From Bacteroidota bacterium (GTDB lineage: Bacteria > Bacteroidota > Ignavibacteria > Ignavibacteriales > Ignavibacteriaceae), in assembly GCA_021815405.1 (NCBI GenBank), contig JAKAGV010000017.1, forward strand, positions 1 to 64,000: a DNA stretch of 64,000 nt, given 5' to 3'. The stretch's first letter is position 1. Every line of letters starts with the position of its first letter. Of this stretch, positions 27,013 to 35,886 are shown in pieces. The position numbers and the translations under genes are program-made. Below the pieces are notes generated by a model. It saw nothing but the letters and a program-made list of their open reading frames with translations. It had not been told where the DNA came from and did not search any database.

Positions 27013-27951
27013 ATGGAAATAAAAATGAAATACTTCTTACTCGATATTCTGTTCACAGTCATATTAGGAATTTTCCTTGCAAGCTGCAGCAAGCTTCAAG
27101 AAAATATACCTGTAGCTCCTAAATTATCTGTCCATGTACAAGGATTTACAAACCCGGCATCAGCAAACTTTCATGGAACTTACATAAAAGATAACAACTG
27201 GAATATGCAGCCTTGCGAAAACTGCCATGCGGCTAATTTCACCGGAGGTACTACAGGAGCTGCATGCACCACATGCCATAAAGATGCGAATGGTCCGGAG
27301 GCTTGCAATACTTGTCACGGCGATTTTAATGATCCTTCAAGACCTTCGCCGCCAAGAGACGTCAATGGAGACACTGCAACAACTTTAATGACAGTAGGTG
27401 CTCACGCAAGTCATTTATATAATAACACACTTGGACAAATAGTAGCATGCAATAACTGTCATGTAGTTCCTCAATCAGTTTATTCTCCTGGTCATCTTGA
27501 TGCAACACCGAACACTATGGTAACTCTTTCCGGAGTTGCTACTACCAACGTAGCATCTAATGCATCTTTCGACCCTAACACCGGAACATGTGCTAACACA
27601 TATTGTCACGGTAATTTCAAATTTAGAAAAAGCAACGCTGTCCCGACGAATCAGTTCATCTTTACAGATTCTGTTATTGTTGGAAATGATGTTTCAGTAA
27701 CATGGACCAAGGTAGATGGCAGTCAAGCAAAGTGCGGTTCATGCCATGGACTTCCACCTATAGGTCATGTTGGTCCAATTCCAATTACTGAATGCTTTAC
27801 CTGTCATGGAAATGTTGTCGACGAAAATGGTAACATCATAAACCAGTCATTACATATTAATGGTACTGCAGATGTTCGAGGTAGTGTTGTTTCAGGTGCA
27901 ATTAAACCGGGAAATCCGCTTTATAATTTAATTCATAAGAATTCAAAATAA
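27013..27951 (+). CDS. Multiheme lipoprotein with CXXCH and CX4CH sites
   Basis: A 312-residue lipoprotein; lipobox FLASCSK. Six CXXCH sites (CENCH, CTTCH, CNTCH, CNNCH, CGSCH, CFTCH) plus one CX4CH site (CANTYCH), the mixture known from Geobacter-type CxxxxCH/CxxCH proteins. The CX4CH may bind a seventh heme or be structural. It starts three bases after the 14-heme stop; ATG 27013 or ATG 27025 could be used. Probably outer-membrane attached and the last member of the conduit operon. Confidence 0.88.
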   Translation: MEIKMKYFLLDILFTVILGIFLASCSKLQENIPVAPKLSVHVQGFTNPASANFHGTYIKDNNWNMQPCENCHAANFTGGTTGAACTTCHKDANGPEACNTCHGDFNDPSRPSPPRDVNGDTATTLMTVGAHASHLYNNTLGQIVACNNCHVVPQSVYSPGHLDATPNTMVTLSGVATTNVASNASFDPNTGTCANTYCHGNFKFRKSNAVPTNQFIFTDSVIVGNDVSVTWTKVDGSQAKCGSCHGLPPIGHVGPIPITECFTCHGNVVDENGNIINQSLHINGTADVRGSVVSGAIKPGNPLYNLIHKNSK

Positions 27952-28404
27952 GATTTCTTCTACAAATTAAAATGCTCACTATTCATTTTCTAAAATGGAT
28001 ATTGAGCATTTTAAATTTCTCATCTTTAAAATATCCCTGAGCATTACTTCCCTTTCGCATGATTCTTCATTTATAGGAATTCCAAATAATGGATTTGAAG
28101 ATATAATCTTCAACCTAAACCAAAAATTTCTTTTATTAGATTAATCCAGGCAGTTTTAAACATTTTCCAGGCAGATCGAATAACTTAATTACTAAAAATA
28201 TTTAAACCCGTCGAAATTAATTAAACCACTTATAATTTTATTTTGTCAACAAAAAAGAATTACGAATTTTGATCGAACTGCATGAGCGAGAGTGCAGATG
28301 CTAGAACATTAATTTAGTTGAAATGGTAATTTCGGTTTTTAATCTCCAGCGATAATCGATGTTGATTTGTATGATGTATAAATTTAAGCAAAGGTATAAG
28401 TTTC
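27952..28404. other. Intergenic region with terminator and short repeats
   Basis: No gene seen in 453 bp. After the terminator described separately, CCAGGCAG occurs twice at 28146-28153 and 28167-28174, 21 bp apart. A segment around 28262-28312 (GAACTGCATGAGCGAGAG and following) resembles text at 35460-35500 and 39735-39770, suggesting a degraded dispersed repeat. Confidence 0.4.
27969..28012 (+). terminator. Double hairpin terminator after the cytochrome operon
   Basis: AAAATGCTCA (27969-27978) pairs exactly with TGAGCATTTT (28003-28012). Nested inside, CATTTT (27984-27989) pairs with AAAATG (27992-27997). It follows the last cytochrome gene by 17 bp. Confidence 0.7.
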
Positions 28405-31296
28405 ATGAAAGCATTAAATTACTTATTAGGGGCAATAATAATTTTGTTTATCAGTTTTCCTCTTTTCTCACAAACCTTTGAATTTATCTCTCCAAAAGAT
28501 AATTCGACTCTAGTTTCATTAACATCAAACCTAATCTTTACTTCATCTGAAAAGATAGACGGTTCAAGCCTGTCCTATAATGATTTTATTGTTAAAGGAA
28601 CCTTGAGCGGAATTCATAATGGTACTGTGAAGTTAGTAAACAACGGCTATACTATTCTATTTTGTCCAGCTACACCATTCTCTGCCAATGAGGAAGTAAG
28701 TGTTATCGTTAAGCCCGGTATAAAAACAATAGAAGATAAAAGTATCTCCGGATTTTCATTTCAATTTAAAACAACTCCTTTAACTCAGCCAGTTAACATA
28801 AATCCATTAACTTTTTTAGGCAATGGTTCATTAGCAAAAGATATCAACTTAAAATCTTTGTCTAAAACTGTCGGAGGAAAATTTATATCAGGTACATTGC
28901 CTTCGGATTTTCCTAAAATTACCGTCGACAGCACAAACAATCCCTCCGACGGAAAAATCTTTCTTGCAAATTTTTCAGCTACGGGAAATGATTCTATAGG
29001 TAATTATTTAATGATCTTAAATAATGATGGCACCGTTCTAAAATACAAAAAGCTTGATCAGCCTGCATTTGATTTTAAAGTACAGCCGAATGGTGAGCTT
29101 TCATATGCTGAGGTAATTGTAAATTATACTTCGTATGCAAAAGTAAGATGGATTGTGATGGATACTTCCTTAACTCCCGTTGATACATTTCAATGCGGTA
29201 ATGGTTATACCGCAGACTTGCATGATTTTCTTCTTTTACCAAATGGACATGCATTAGTTCTTGCTTATGATCCTGAACCGGTTGACATGAGCAAGATTGT
29301 TCCCGGCGGCAATCCAAATGCAACTGTTATTGGAGCGGTAATCCAGGAGATAAATGCTTCCAAAAATGTCGTATTTCAATGGAGGACATGGGACTATATT
29401 CCTATGACAGATTCTTATATGGATTTAACTGCAAACCTTGTCGACTTAATTCACGGCAATGCATTTGACGTTGACTATGCGGGAAATATTGTTTTTTCGA
29501 TGCGGCATTTGTCCTCAATAATTAAGATTGACAGGCAAACAGGAAATGTTGATTGGATACTCGGCGGAAAGCAGAATCAATTTACATTTTTAAATGAGCA
29601 CCAATCAAATAGTCCGAATTATTTCTCTTTCCAGCATGATGTTCATATTCTTCCGAATGGAGATATTACGATGTTTGATAACGGCAACCAGCATACGCCT
29701 CCCTATTCTCGCGCCGTTGAATATAAACTTGACGAGGAAAATAAAACAGCAGATTTAGTTTGGGAGTACAGGCATAATCCTGATATTTATAGTTTTGCTA
29801 TGGGTTCCGTTCAAAAGTTATCTAATGGAAATACTTTTATCGGATGGGGATATGCAAGCGCCAATGGTGCTCCTGCAATTACAGAGCTTCATCCGGATAA
29901 TTCCACTGCACTCGAAATTAATCTTCCATTAGGACAAGCATCTTACCGTGCATTTAAATTCCCTTGGGCAAGCGGAACACCTTCTGCAAATGTCATCGTA
30001 TATGAAATTTATCAGGGCAATACTTACAATTTTAATTCGAAAAATGATACTACCGGTATTACCATTACGTTTAACCAAATAAGTTCAGCTCTGTATGCAA
30101 ATGCGATAGTTACAAAATATGATTATGCACCAATAAAACCGGGCTTCAATACCCAGGCACCTTTAATGGTTCCTGAATATTTCAATATCAAAGGACAAGG
30201 AATAACTTCATACAATGGTTTAGTAAAAGTTAATCTTAATAATTATCCCGGAATAAATAATCCAAGTGAGACAATTGTTTATGCAAGAACTGGCACTGGT
30301 TATAATTTCGTCCCCCTTCCAACTAATTACGATTCATTATCTAATCAATTAACTTTTAGCACTTCAACCTTTGGTGACTTTGCTTTCGGAATACCTCAGG
30401 AAGATTCGACTTTATCTCCCGTACCTTTTTCTCCAAAGAATAATGAAATTGTTAACGAAGACGAACCTGTTAAGTTTACATGGGGAACAAAAGGCATCGT
30501 TAAAACTTATCATCTGCAAGTTGCATCAGACTCGACGTTTGATAATATTGTTGCAGATTATCCAAACTTAATTTCGACCTCCGCAGCATTAGGCTCTGTT
30601 AATGATAATTCGGTTTATTATTGGCGTATCAACAGTACTAATTCAGCCGGGACAAGTGATTGGTCTAATATTTTTAGATTTTCGACCTCATCACCCTTTA
30701 TAAAAATATTAAAACCTAATGGAGGTGAAACGGTCTATACTGATTCGACCTATGTAATACGCTGGCAGACTGACGTTGATGATACTGTTAGAATTCTATT
30801 AATCGACAATAGCAACAACACAGTTACTGTAATAAAAGATTCAGTATTCTCTGCTACAAATGCTTTGAACTGGAATATTTCCTCACAGTTAATGAAGAAT
30901 GATAATTATAAAATTCAAATTGAGAGTATTAGCAATCCTGCTTTGTCAAGTGAAAGCAGCAATACATTTACAATTAAGTCAGGTTTGAGTGCGGTAAATA
31001 ATTCAACGTCGACAATTAAAGATTTTACACTACAACAAAATTATCCTAATCCGTTTAATCCTTCTACGGTTATAAAATATTCATTGCCGGAAGTAAGCCG
31101 GGTAAAGATTACGATCTTTAACCTCATTGGACAAAAAATTGCTACGCTTGTAAATACAGATGAGCAGCAAGGCAATTATGAAGTCAGTTGGAATGCAGAG
31201 CATGAATCTTCCGGAATATATTTCTATTCCATACATGCAACTGGAAACTCAGGCAAGAGCTTTTATGCCGTAAAGAAAATGATGTTGATAAAGTAA
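28405..31296 (+). CDS. Arylsulfotransferase-family T9SS protein (paralogue 1)
   Basis: A 963-residue secreted protein. Signal peptide to FPLFSQ; a SbsA/Big-like Ig domain (about 22-130); an arylsulfotransferase_2-type beta-propeller (about 175-530) with LHDFLLLPNGHALVLAYD, LIHGNAFDVDYAGNI, QTGNVDWILGGKQNQF and FQHDVHILPNGDITMFDNGN, the last containing the conserved His of this fold; an FN3 domain (about 675-770); a Kre9/KNH-like domain beginning ILKPNGGETVYTD (about 770-855); and the T9SS sorting domain (QNYPNPFNPSTVIKYSLP to the end). It should be exported and surface attached. Family enzymes move sulfate between phenolic compounds; activity here is unproven. Confidence 0.88.
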   Translation: MKALNYLLGAIIILFISFPLFSQTFEFISPKDNSTLVSLTSNLIFTSSEKIDGSSLSYNDFIVKGTLSGIHNGTVKLVNNGYTILFCPATPFSANEEVSVIVKPGIKTIEDKSISGFSFQFKTTPLTQPVNINPLTFLGNGSLAKDINLKSLSKTVGGKFISGTLPSDFPKITVDSTNNPSDGKIFLANFSATGNDSIGNYLMILNNDGTVLKYKKLDQPAFDFKVQPNGELSYAEVIVNYTSYAKVRWIVMDTSLTPVDTFQCGNGYTADLHDFLLLPNGHALVLAYDPEPVDMSKIVPGGNPNATVIGAVIQEINASKNVVFQWRTWDYIPMTDSYMDLTANLVDLIHGNAFDVDYAGNIVFSMRHLSSIIKIDRQTGNVDWILGGKQNQFTFLNEHQSNSPNYFSFQHDVHILPNGDITMFDNGNQHTPPYSRAVEYKLDEENKTADLVWEYRHNPDIYSFAMGSVQKLSNGNTFIGWGYASANGAPAITELHPDNSTALEINLPLGQASYRAFKFPWASGTPSANVIVYEIYQGNTYNFNSKNDTTGITITFNQISSALYANAIVTKYDYAPIKPGFNTQAPLMVPEYFNIKGQGITSYNGLVKVNLNNYPGINNPSETIVYARTGTGYNFVPLPTNYDSLSNQLTFSTSTFGDFAFGIPQEDSTLSPVPFSPKNNEIVNEDEPVKFTWGTKGIVKTYHLQVASDSTFDNIVADYPNLISTSAALGSVNDNSVYYWRINSTNSAGTSDWSNIFRFSTSSPFIKILKPNGGETVYTDSTYVIRWQTDVDDTVRILLIDNSNNTVTVIKDSVFSATNALNWNISSQLMKNDNYKIQIESISNPALSSESSNTFTIKSGLSAVNNSTSTIKDFTLQQNYPNPFNPSTVIKYSLPEVSRVKITIFNLIGQKIATLVNTDEQQGNYEVSWNAEHESSGIYFYSIHATGNSGKSFYAVKKMMLIK

Positions 31297-33213
31297 TACT
31301 GAAAGGATAATTGTTTTGAAAAATTCGAATATTAAATTTTTAATTTTTATTATGTCTGTTTTAGTGATTTCAATTTTAATTCCGGTGAAAGCGCAAACAA
31401 TTTCTAATATTGAATATGTCAGCCCTTTACCCGGCTCAAAATATGTTTCGCAGTTTACCAAAATTTTAATCAGACCTGGCAATGTCCTGAATCAATCTTC
31501 CATTAATAACTCACTAATAAACGTAACTTCTTCATTAAGCGGAAGTCACGATGGCAAGATTACTTTATCCGATGATTCAAAGACTTTAATTTTTTCGCCG
31601 GATAATCCTTTCCTTGCTGGTGAAGAAGTTACTGTAATTTTAAATAAAGGATTATTAACCAAAAGCGGAACGAATGTCGGCAGCTTTACTTTTACTTTCC
31701 ATACTACCAAAACAAGCCCATACGTGTCATTAGAAAAGCCGGCTGTCATTACTTCAAAGAAAATCAGAGCAATAAAAAAGTCTGCTTTGGTGCCGGACAC
31801 GACTTTGCCGTCTGACCTGCCTCCAATTGTTGTTGATCAATCAAATAATCCCTCGCCGGGATATTTATTCCTTTGCCCTATGCCCTATTTGATGATCGTT
31901 GACAATCAAGGCACGCCAGTATTTTATAGAAATACCGATGGAATTAATTACGATTTTGATCTTCAGCCGGATGGTGAATTGACTTATTTTATTTATCCTA
32001 CAGAATGCTTCGGACTAGATAGTAATCTTAACCAGATTAGAACGTTCATTACCTCTGACGGCTTTACGCCGGATGTACATGAGCTTCGAGTTCTTCCTAA
32101 CGGCAACTATTTTATTTTAGGAAAACGGAATGCTTATGTAGATATGAGTAAAATAGTCAGCGGTGGAAATTATAATGCAGATATAATTGACGGCGATATT
32201 CAAGAGTTCGATGCTTCCGGCAATTTAATTTTCCAGTGGGATGGGCTTGATCATTATAAAATTACTGATGTCGATGACGAAGTTGATTTAACACAACCAA
32301 CGATCGATTTTACTCATTTAAATTCAATTGAATTAGATTCTGATGGTAATATACTTTTATCAGCAAGAAATCTAGACGAAATAACTAAAATCGATCCGAA
32401 CTCCGGCAAAATTATCTGGCGGTTAGGGGGCAAAAACAATCAATTCAAATTTATTGGTGATTCTCTCGGATTCTCCCGCCAGCATGATATAAGAAGGTTT
32501 TCTAACGGCGATATCAGCCTATTTGATAACGGAGTATATCATCCTGAACAGGTTTCAAGCGCAGTAGAATATAAACTTGATGAAGTTAATAAAATCGCTA
32601 CTCTTGTAAGACGTATTTATTTTGATGGATTATTTACTGACACGGAAGGCAACGTTGAAGAATTACCAAACGGTAATCGGCTTATTTCCTGGGGACACAA
32701 TTATGATCCGGCTGTAACAGAAGTGAAGCCTGATGACTCGATAGCTTATGAAATCAGCTATACGGATTACTACGACACTTATAGAGCATTTAAATATATT
32801 TGGCAAACTTCACTTTTTAGTACTAATATTGATTCGATTGACTTCGGTACCGTTTCTCCGGGAAATTCATTGACAAAATATGTCACCATTTATAATCCTC
32901 AACCAGAAGAGCTGACAATAAACGGATTCTATTGCACTGATCCTGCTTTCTCAACAACCGCAAGCCTTCCCATAAATATTACTCCGAATGACTCAGTTAC
33001 TATTCCAATAATATTTAAGCCAACCAAGAATGGATATTTTTCAGCTACTTTTAACATAAGAGATTTTGGTACATACCAGTCAATGCCGCAAATGATTGCC
33101 CGGCAGGTAATACTTAAAGGTACCACGGATAATGTTTCTGATATTAATAACTCAACTGTTTCGCCAACAAAGTTTGAACTTTTCCAAAATTATCCTAATC
33201 CGTTTAATCCTTC
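31036..33213 (+). repeat. 29-bp exact direct repeat in two T9SS domains
   Basis: The DNA encoding QNYPNPFNPS is identical over 29 bp at 31036-31064 and 33185-33213 in the tandem arylsulfotransferase genes. It marks recent duplication or gene conversion of the sorting domain; the sequence between is the coding region of the second gene. Confidence 0.85.
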
Positions 33214-33436
33214 GACTATTATCAGCTACGAAATCCCTAAATCGGAAAGAGTAGTTTTAACAATCTATAATATATTAGGGAAAGAAATTACAACTCTTGT
33301 AAACCGAGATGAACAGGCAGGCAGTTACAATGTAACTTTTTCACCAAGTGATTATCAGCTTCCAAGTGGAGTTTATTTTTATAGACTTGAAGCAGGTGAT
33401 TACACTGCTGCAAAGAAACTTTTACTGCTTAAATAG
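31316..33436 (+). CDS. Arylsulfotransferase-family T9SS protein (paralogue 2)
   Basis: A 706-residue paralogue of the preceding gene, starting at TTG 31316 with GAAAGGATAA upstream and 19 bp after the preceding stop. Order: signal peptide (to VKAQ), Ig-like domain (about 28-135), arylsulfotransferase_2 propeller (about 165-500; DVHELRVLPNGNYFILGK, THLNSIELDSDGNI, RQHDIRRFSNGDISLFDNG), a DUF1573/ASPM-like Ig domain (about 505-605; IDFGTVSPGNS, IFKPTKNGYF) and the T9SS sorting domain. It lacks the FN3 and KNH modules of paralogue 1. The pair is probably one operon. Sulfotransfer is inferred from the family. Confidence 0.87.
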   Translation: MKNSNIKFLIFIMSVLVISILIPVKAQTISNIEYVSPLPGSKYVSQFTKILIRPGNVLNQSSINNSLINVTSSLSGSHDGKITLSDDSKTLIFSPDNPFLAGEEVTVILNKGLLTKSGTNVGSFTFTFHTTKTSPYVSLEKPAVITSKKIRAIKKSALVPDTTLPSDLPPIVVDQSNNPSPGYLFLCPMPYLMIVDNQGTPVFYRNTDGINYDFDLQPDGELTYFIYPTECFGLDSNLNQIRTFITSDGFTPDVHELRVLPNGNYFILGKRNAYVDMSKIVSGGNYNADIIDGDIQEFDASGNLIFQWDGLDHYKITDVDDEVDLTQPTIDFTHLNSIELDSDGNILLSARNLDEITKIDPNSGKIIWRLGGKNNQFKFIGDSLGFSRQHDIRRFSNGDISLFDNGVYHPEQVSSAVEYKLDEVNKIATLVRRIYFDGLFTDTEGNVEELPNGNRLISWGHNYDPAVTEVKPDDSIAYEISYTDYYDTYRAFKYIWQTSLFSTNIDSIDFGTVSPGNSLTKYVTIYNPQPEELTINGFYCTDPAFSTTASLPINITPNDSVTIPIIFKPTKNGYFSATFNIRDFGTYQSMPQMIARQVILKGTTDNVSDINNSTVSPTKFELFQNYPNPFNPSTIISYEIPKSERVVLTIYNILGKEITTLVNRDEQAGSYNVTFSPSDYQLPSGVYFYRLEAGDYTAAKKLLLLK

Positions 33437-33460
33437 AACAAATAGGAATTAGTTAAATAT

Positions 33461-33511
33461 TATAAAGGTATAAGGATTTGAAAAATAAACTTTGTACCTT
33501 TATACATTTTT
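33461..33511 (+). terminator. Terminator after the arylsulfotransferase pair
   Basis: TATAAAGGTA (33461-33470) pairs perfectly with TACCTTTATA (33495-33504), followed by CATTTTTCC. Located 25 bp past the stop. Confidence 0.65.
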
Positions 33512-33607
33512 CCAAAGCAATGAAAATTGTCTAAGACATTCACTTGAGAAGTAAAATTCTTAATAGCTTAAATCCAATTTACTTTTCAATGATGATTTTA
33601 GTCCCTG

Positions 33608-34030
33608 CTATTTTATACTAAGCTTAATCTCAATTAGCGACTTAGCATACTCAACATCTTTTTTATTCTTAAAGTCGATTACAACTGCCCAAATTTTACC
33701 TTTTCCTTTCCCGGAATTATATTGCTTTTTCAGCTCAGTGGAAATCTTACTTTTATTAATAAGTTCTTCAGCCTTTTCATTTAAATAAAAAGCCATTTTG
33801 AAAGAGCCTTCAACAATCCTAAGCCAGAAAATTGTTTTCGATTTTCTAACCGCTTTAAGCAGCCAGCTTTTACCGTCGATATAATAATTCCAACCATGCG
33901 AAATATCCGGATGCTTTTCATGAATGTATTCGAATATCAAATTCCACAATATATTTGTTTTCCCTATATGTGAAAATACTATTTCATCAGTCGGATATTG
34001 ATTCCTGTCACTAAGAACCGGTAATTCCAT
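33608..34030 (-). CDS. DUF3788 family protein
   Basis: A 140-residue cytosolic protein of the DUF3788 family: NILWNLIFEYIHEKHP, GWNYYIDGKSWLLKAVRKSKTIFWL, then FYLNEKAEELI. Members resemble YdhG/SnoaL-unrelated small alpha-beta proteins and have no proven function. GGAGGAAAA directly before ATG is a strong ribosome-binding site. Single-gene unit, convergent with the arylsulfotransferase pair. Confidence 0.85.
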   Translation of the reverse strand: MELPVLSDRNQYPTDEIVFSHIGKTNILWNLIFEYIHEKHPDISHGWNYYIDGKSWLLKAVRKSKTIFWLRIVEGSFKMAFYLNEKAEELINKSKISTELKKQYNSGKGKGKIWAVVIDFKNKKDVEYAKSLIEIKLSIK

Positions 34031-34373
34031 TTTTCCTCCTTCTTATTTTATTGCTGTTGAAAGTAGATATTATTTATTCCTGAATAATTTAAATTAATAA
34101 CTGAAGTTAGGCAAAATGGAAGAAACGGTTAATTTGTCTTTTCGAACTAGTTTCGGAATCTTTATTCTTAAGCTGTTTTTAGATGCTGAAACAAGTTCAG
34201 CATGACAATTGCGTAACTACACTTAATAATATTCTTTACTCGGATTAAAATTCAAGTTCGACAACAGAAATTCTGATGCACAAACATCATCATCATCAAC
34301 AGCAAGTCACACAGCGCTTTTAACTATGTTTTATTTTTATCTTTTACTCCCAACGTCCTTAGTTAAGAGTAGT
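34031..34373. other. Intergenic region with a REP-like palindrome
   Basis: No gene seen. ATGCTGAA (34183-34190), five bases and TTCAGCAT (34196-34203) form a perfect hairpin. The surrounding text, with a TTTCGGAATCTTTATTC segment and a TGAAACAAGTTCAGCATGAC segment, looks like a dispersed extragenic repeat rather than a gene-specific terminator. Confidence 0.5.
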
Positions 34374-35243
34374 TCACTTATTCAAGCCTATTGTCATTTT
34401 ATAAGCCATTGCAGCTTCGTTAAAAGGTGTTAATGTATCTAATAAAATATTGTAAGTCCCTTTTTCAGATAGTTCATCAGCAACTTTTTTAATTAAAGCT
34501 AAAGTAGCTTTCATCAAACTGGAACCAAAACTTACACGGGCAACACCTAAATTCTGCAATTCTATTATAGATAGGGTCATTCCTTCTCCAATAGTGGGAT
34601 TTACAAGAATATTAATTGGAGCATTAATTTCCTTAACCAATGTTGAAATCGTTTCTTTTTTCCATACAGGTTGTACAAAAATGCAGTCGGCGCCTGCTTC
34701 CCGGTATTTATTGCCGCGCTTAATCGATTCAGACAATTTTTCCTGCGGCGAACCTGACGAAACATAAAATGAATCGGTTCTTGCATTAATTACTAAATGA
34801 AAACCAAGTGAATCTGATAATTCGCGAATTGCTGATATCCTTTCACAAAATTCCATCTCGTCAATTAATTTTGGACTTAACTCAAAACTGTCTTCAATGT
34901 TTATTCCGACAATTCCTGTTGCAATTATCTTTTTAACAGATTCAATTATTTCATTTAAATTATTTCCATATCCGGCTTCTATATCCACTGATACCGGAAC
35001 TTGTACTGCATTTACAATTCCAGTTATTACTTCAATCATTTCAGATAATTGTATTACCTCGCAGTCAGGATAACCTAAAGAGGCAGCTATTCCCATACTT
35101 GTTGTTGCTACAGCTTTATATCCGCATGCTTCTATTAATTTAGAACTTCCGGTATCCCAAGAATTTAATAGAACAAGAATTTCTTTATCATGATGATATT
35201 TCAAAAACAGGTCGGCTTTTTCCTTTTGAATATTTGAAACCAT
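34374..35243 (-). CDS. Isocitrate lyase/PEP mutase family protein
   Basis: A 289-residue TIM-barrel enzyme of the PEP mutase/isocitrate lyase superfamily. It has NSWDTGSSKLIEACGYKAVATTS near the N-terminus, VPVSVDIEAGYG (metal-binding Asp/Glu), GINIEDS, and INARTDSFY. The classical KKCGH loop of isocitrate lyases is absent, so true isocitrate lyase activity is unlikely; carboxyphosphonoenolpyruvate or oxaloacetate-type chemistry is possible. ATG with an AAGAAAGGA ribosome-binding site. No pathway genes nearby. Confidence 0.88.
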   Translation of the reverse strand: MVSNIQKEKADLFLKYHHDKEILVLLNSWDTGSSKLIEACGYKAVATTSMGIAASLGYPDCEVIQLSEMIEVITGIVNAVQVPVSVDIEAGYGNNLNEIIESVKKIIATGIVGINIEDSFELSPKLIDEMEFCERISAIRELSDSLGFHLVINARTDSFYVSSGSPQEKLSESIKRGNKYREAGADCIFVQPVWKKETISTLVKEINAPINILVNPTIGEGMTLSIIELQNLGVARVSFGSSLMKATLALIKKVADELSEKGTYNILLDTLTPFNEAAMAYKMTIGLNK

Positions 35244-35886
35244 GATATCGTCCTTTCTTAATATTTAATATCAATGCATCTGACTTCTCACTTAATAGCT
35301 ATGCGACAAAATAAATTAAAGAGCTATAATAAGTCAATTGTATTTTCATTATACTTACTTTGATACTAAGTTCATCACTGCGTTGTTACCAACAACAAGC
35401 CCAAGTTGTCGCGACGAACTTGAGGCTCGTCGAAGACGGTTTACAGAGCCTGATAATGGAGTGCGAATACAGATGCGAGGCTATCCGATTGAACTGCTAA
35501 AAATCAAACCGGTTTAAGCAACAAGCTTATAGGAGATATCTAACAGCGACAAGAATCATTAACGAATTTTTTAATCTTATTCGCCGGCGATTTTTATTGC
35601 TTTTCAGGGTACATTACAGTGTTTCGCTTCCGATGAAAGCGGGAGTGGAATGTATCGAAGAACTTCTCCCTTCTATCAAAATATATTTTTTTATTAAATC
35701 AACCATTATTAATTTCTTGTTGTTGATATTGTAATATTATTAAAAAAAATTACCATCACTTTCTTTTTATTAATCTTAATCGGATTTTTCAATAAGTAAG
35801 CATTCATAAAATTAAAGTTAGATTATGAATAGAAGCCTGAATACATCAGCAACTAAACCTTTAATAAAAATTTAACGGAGAAGAAT
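35244..35886. other. Divergent intergenic region, 643 bp
   Basis: Separates the PEP mutase-like gene (leftward) from the alpha-galactosidase gene (rightward). No open frame looks like a protein. AACAACAAGCCCAAGTTGT and CTCGTCGAAGACGG form loose inverted repeats near 35385-35440. The stretch near 35460-35545 shares short words (GAGTGC..A.ATGC, CTTATAGGAGA) with 28280-28310 and 39740-39770. It reads like remnants of a dispersed repeat plus promoters. Confidence 0.4.

Noticed and set aside
34374-35243. True isocitrate lyase of the glyoxylate cycle
   Set aside because: The KKCGH catalytic loop is absent, the protein is short, and no malate synthase gene is near.
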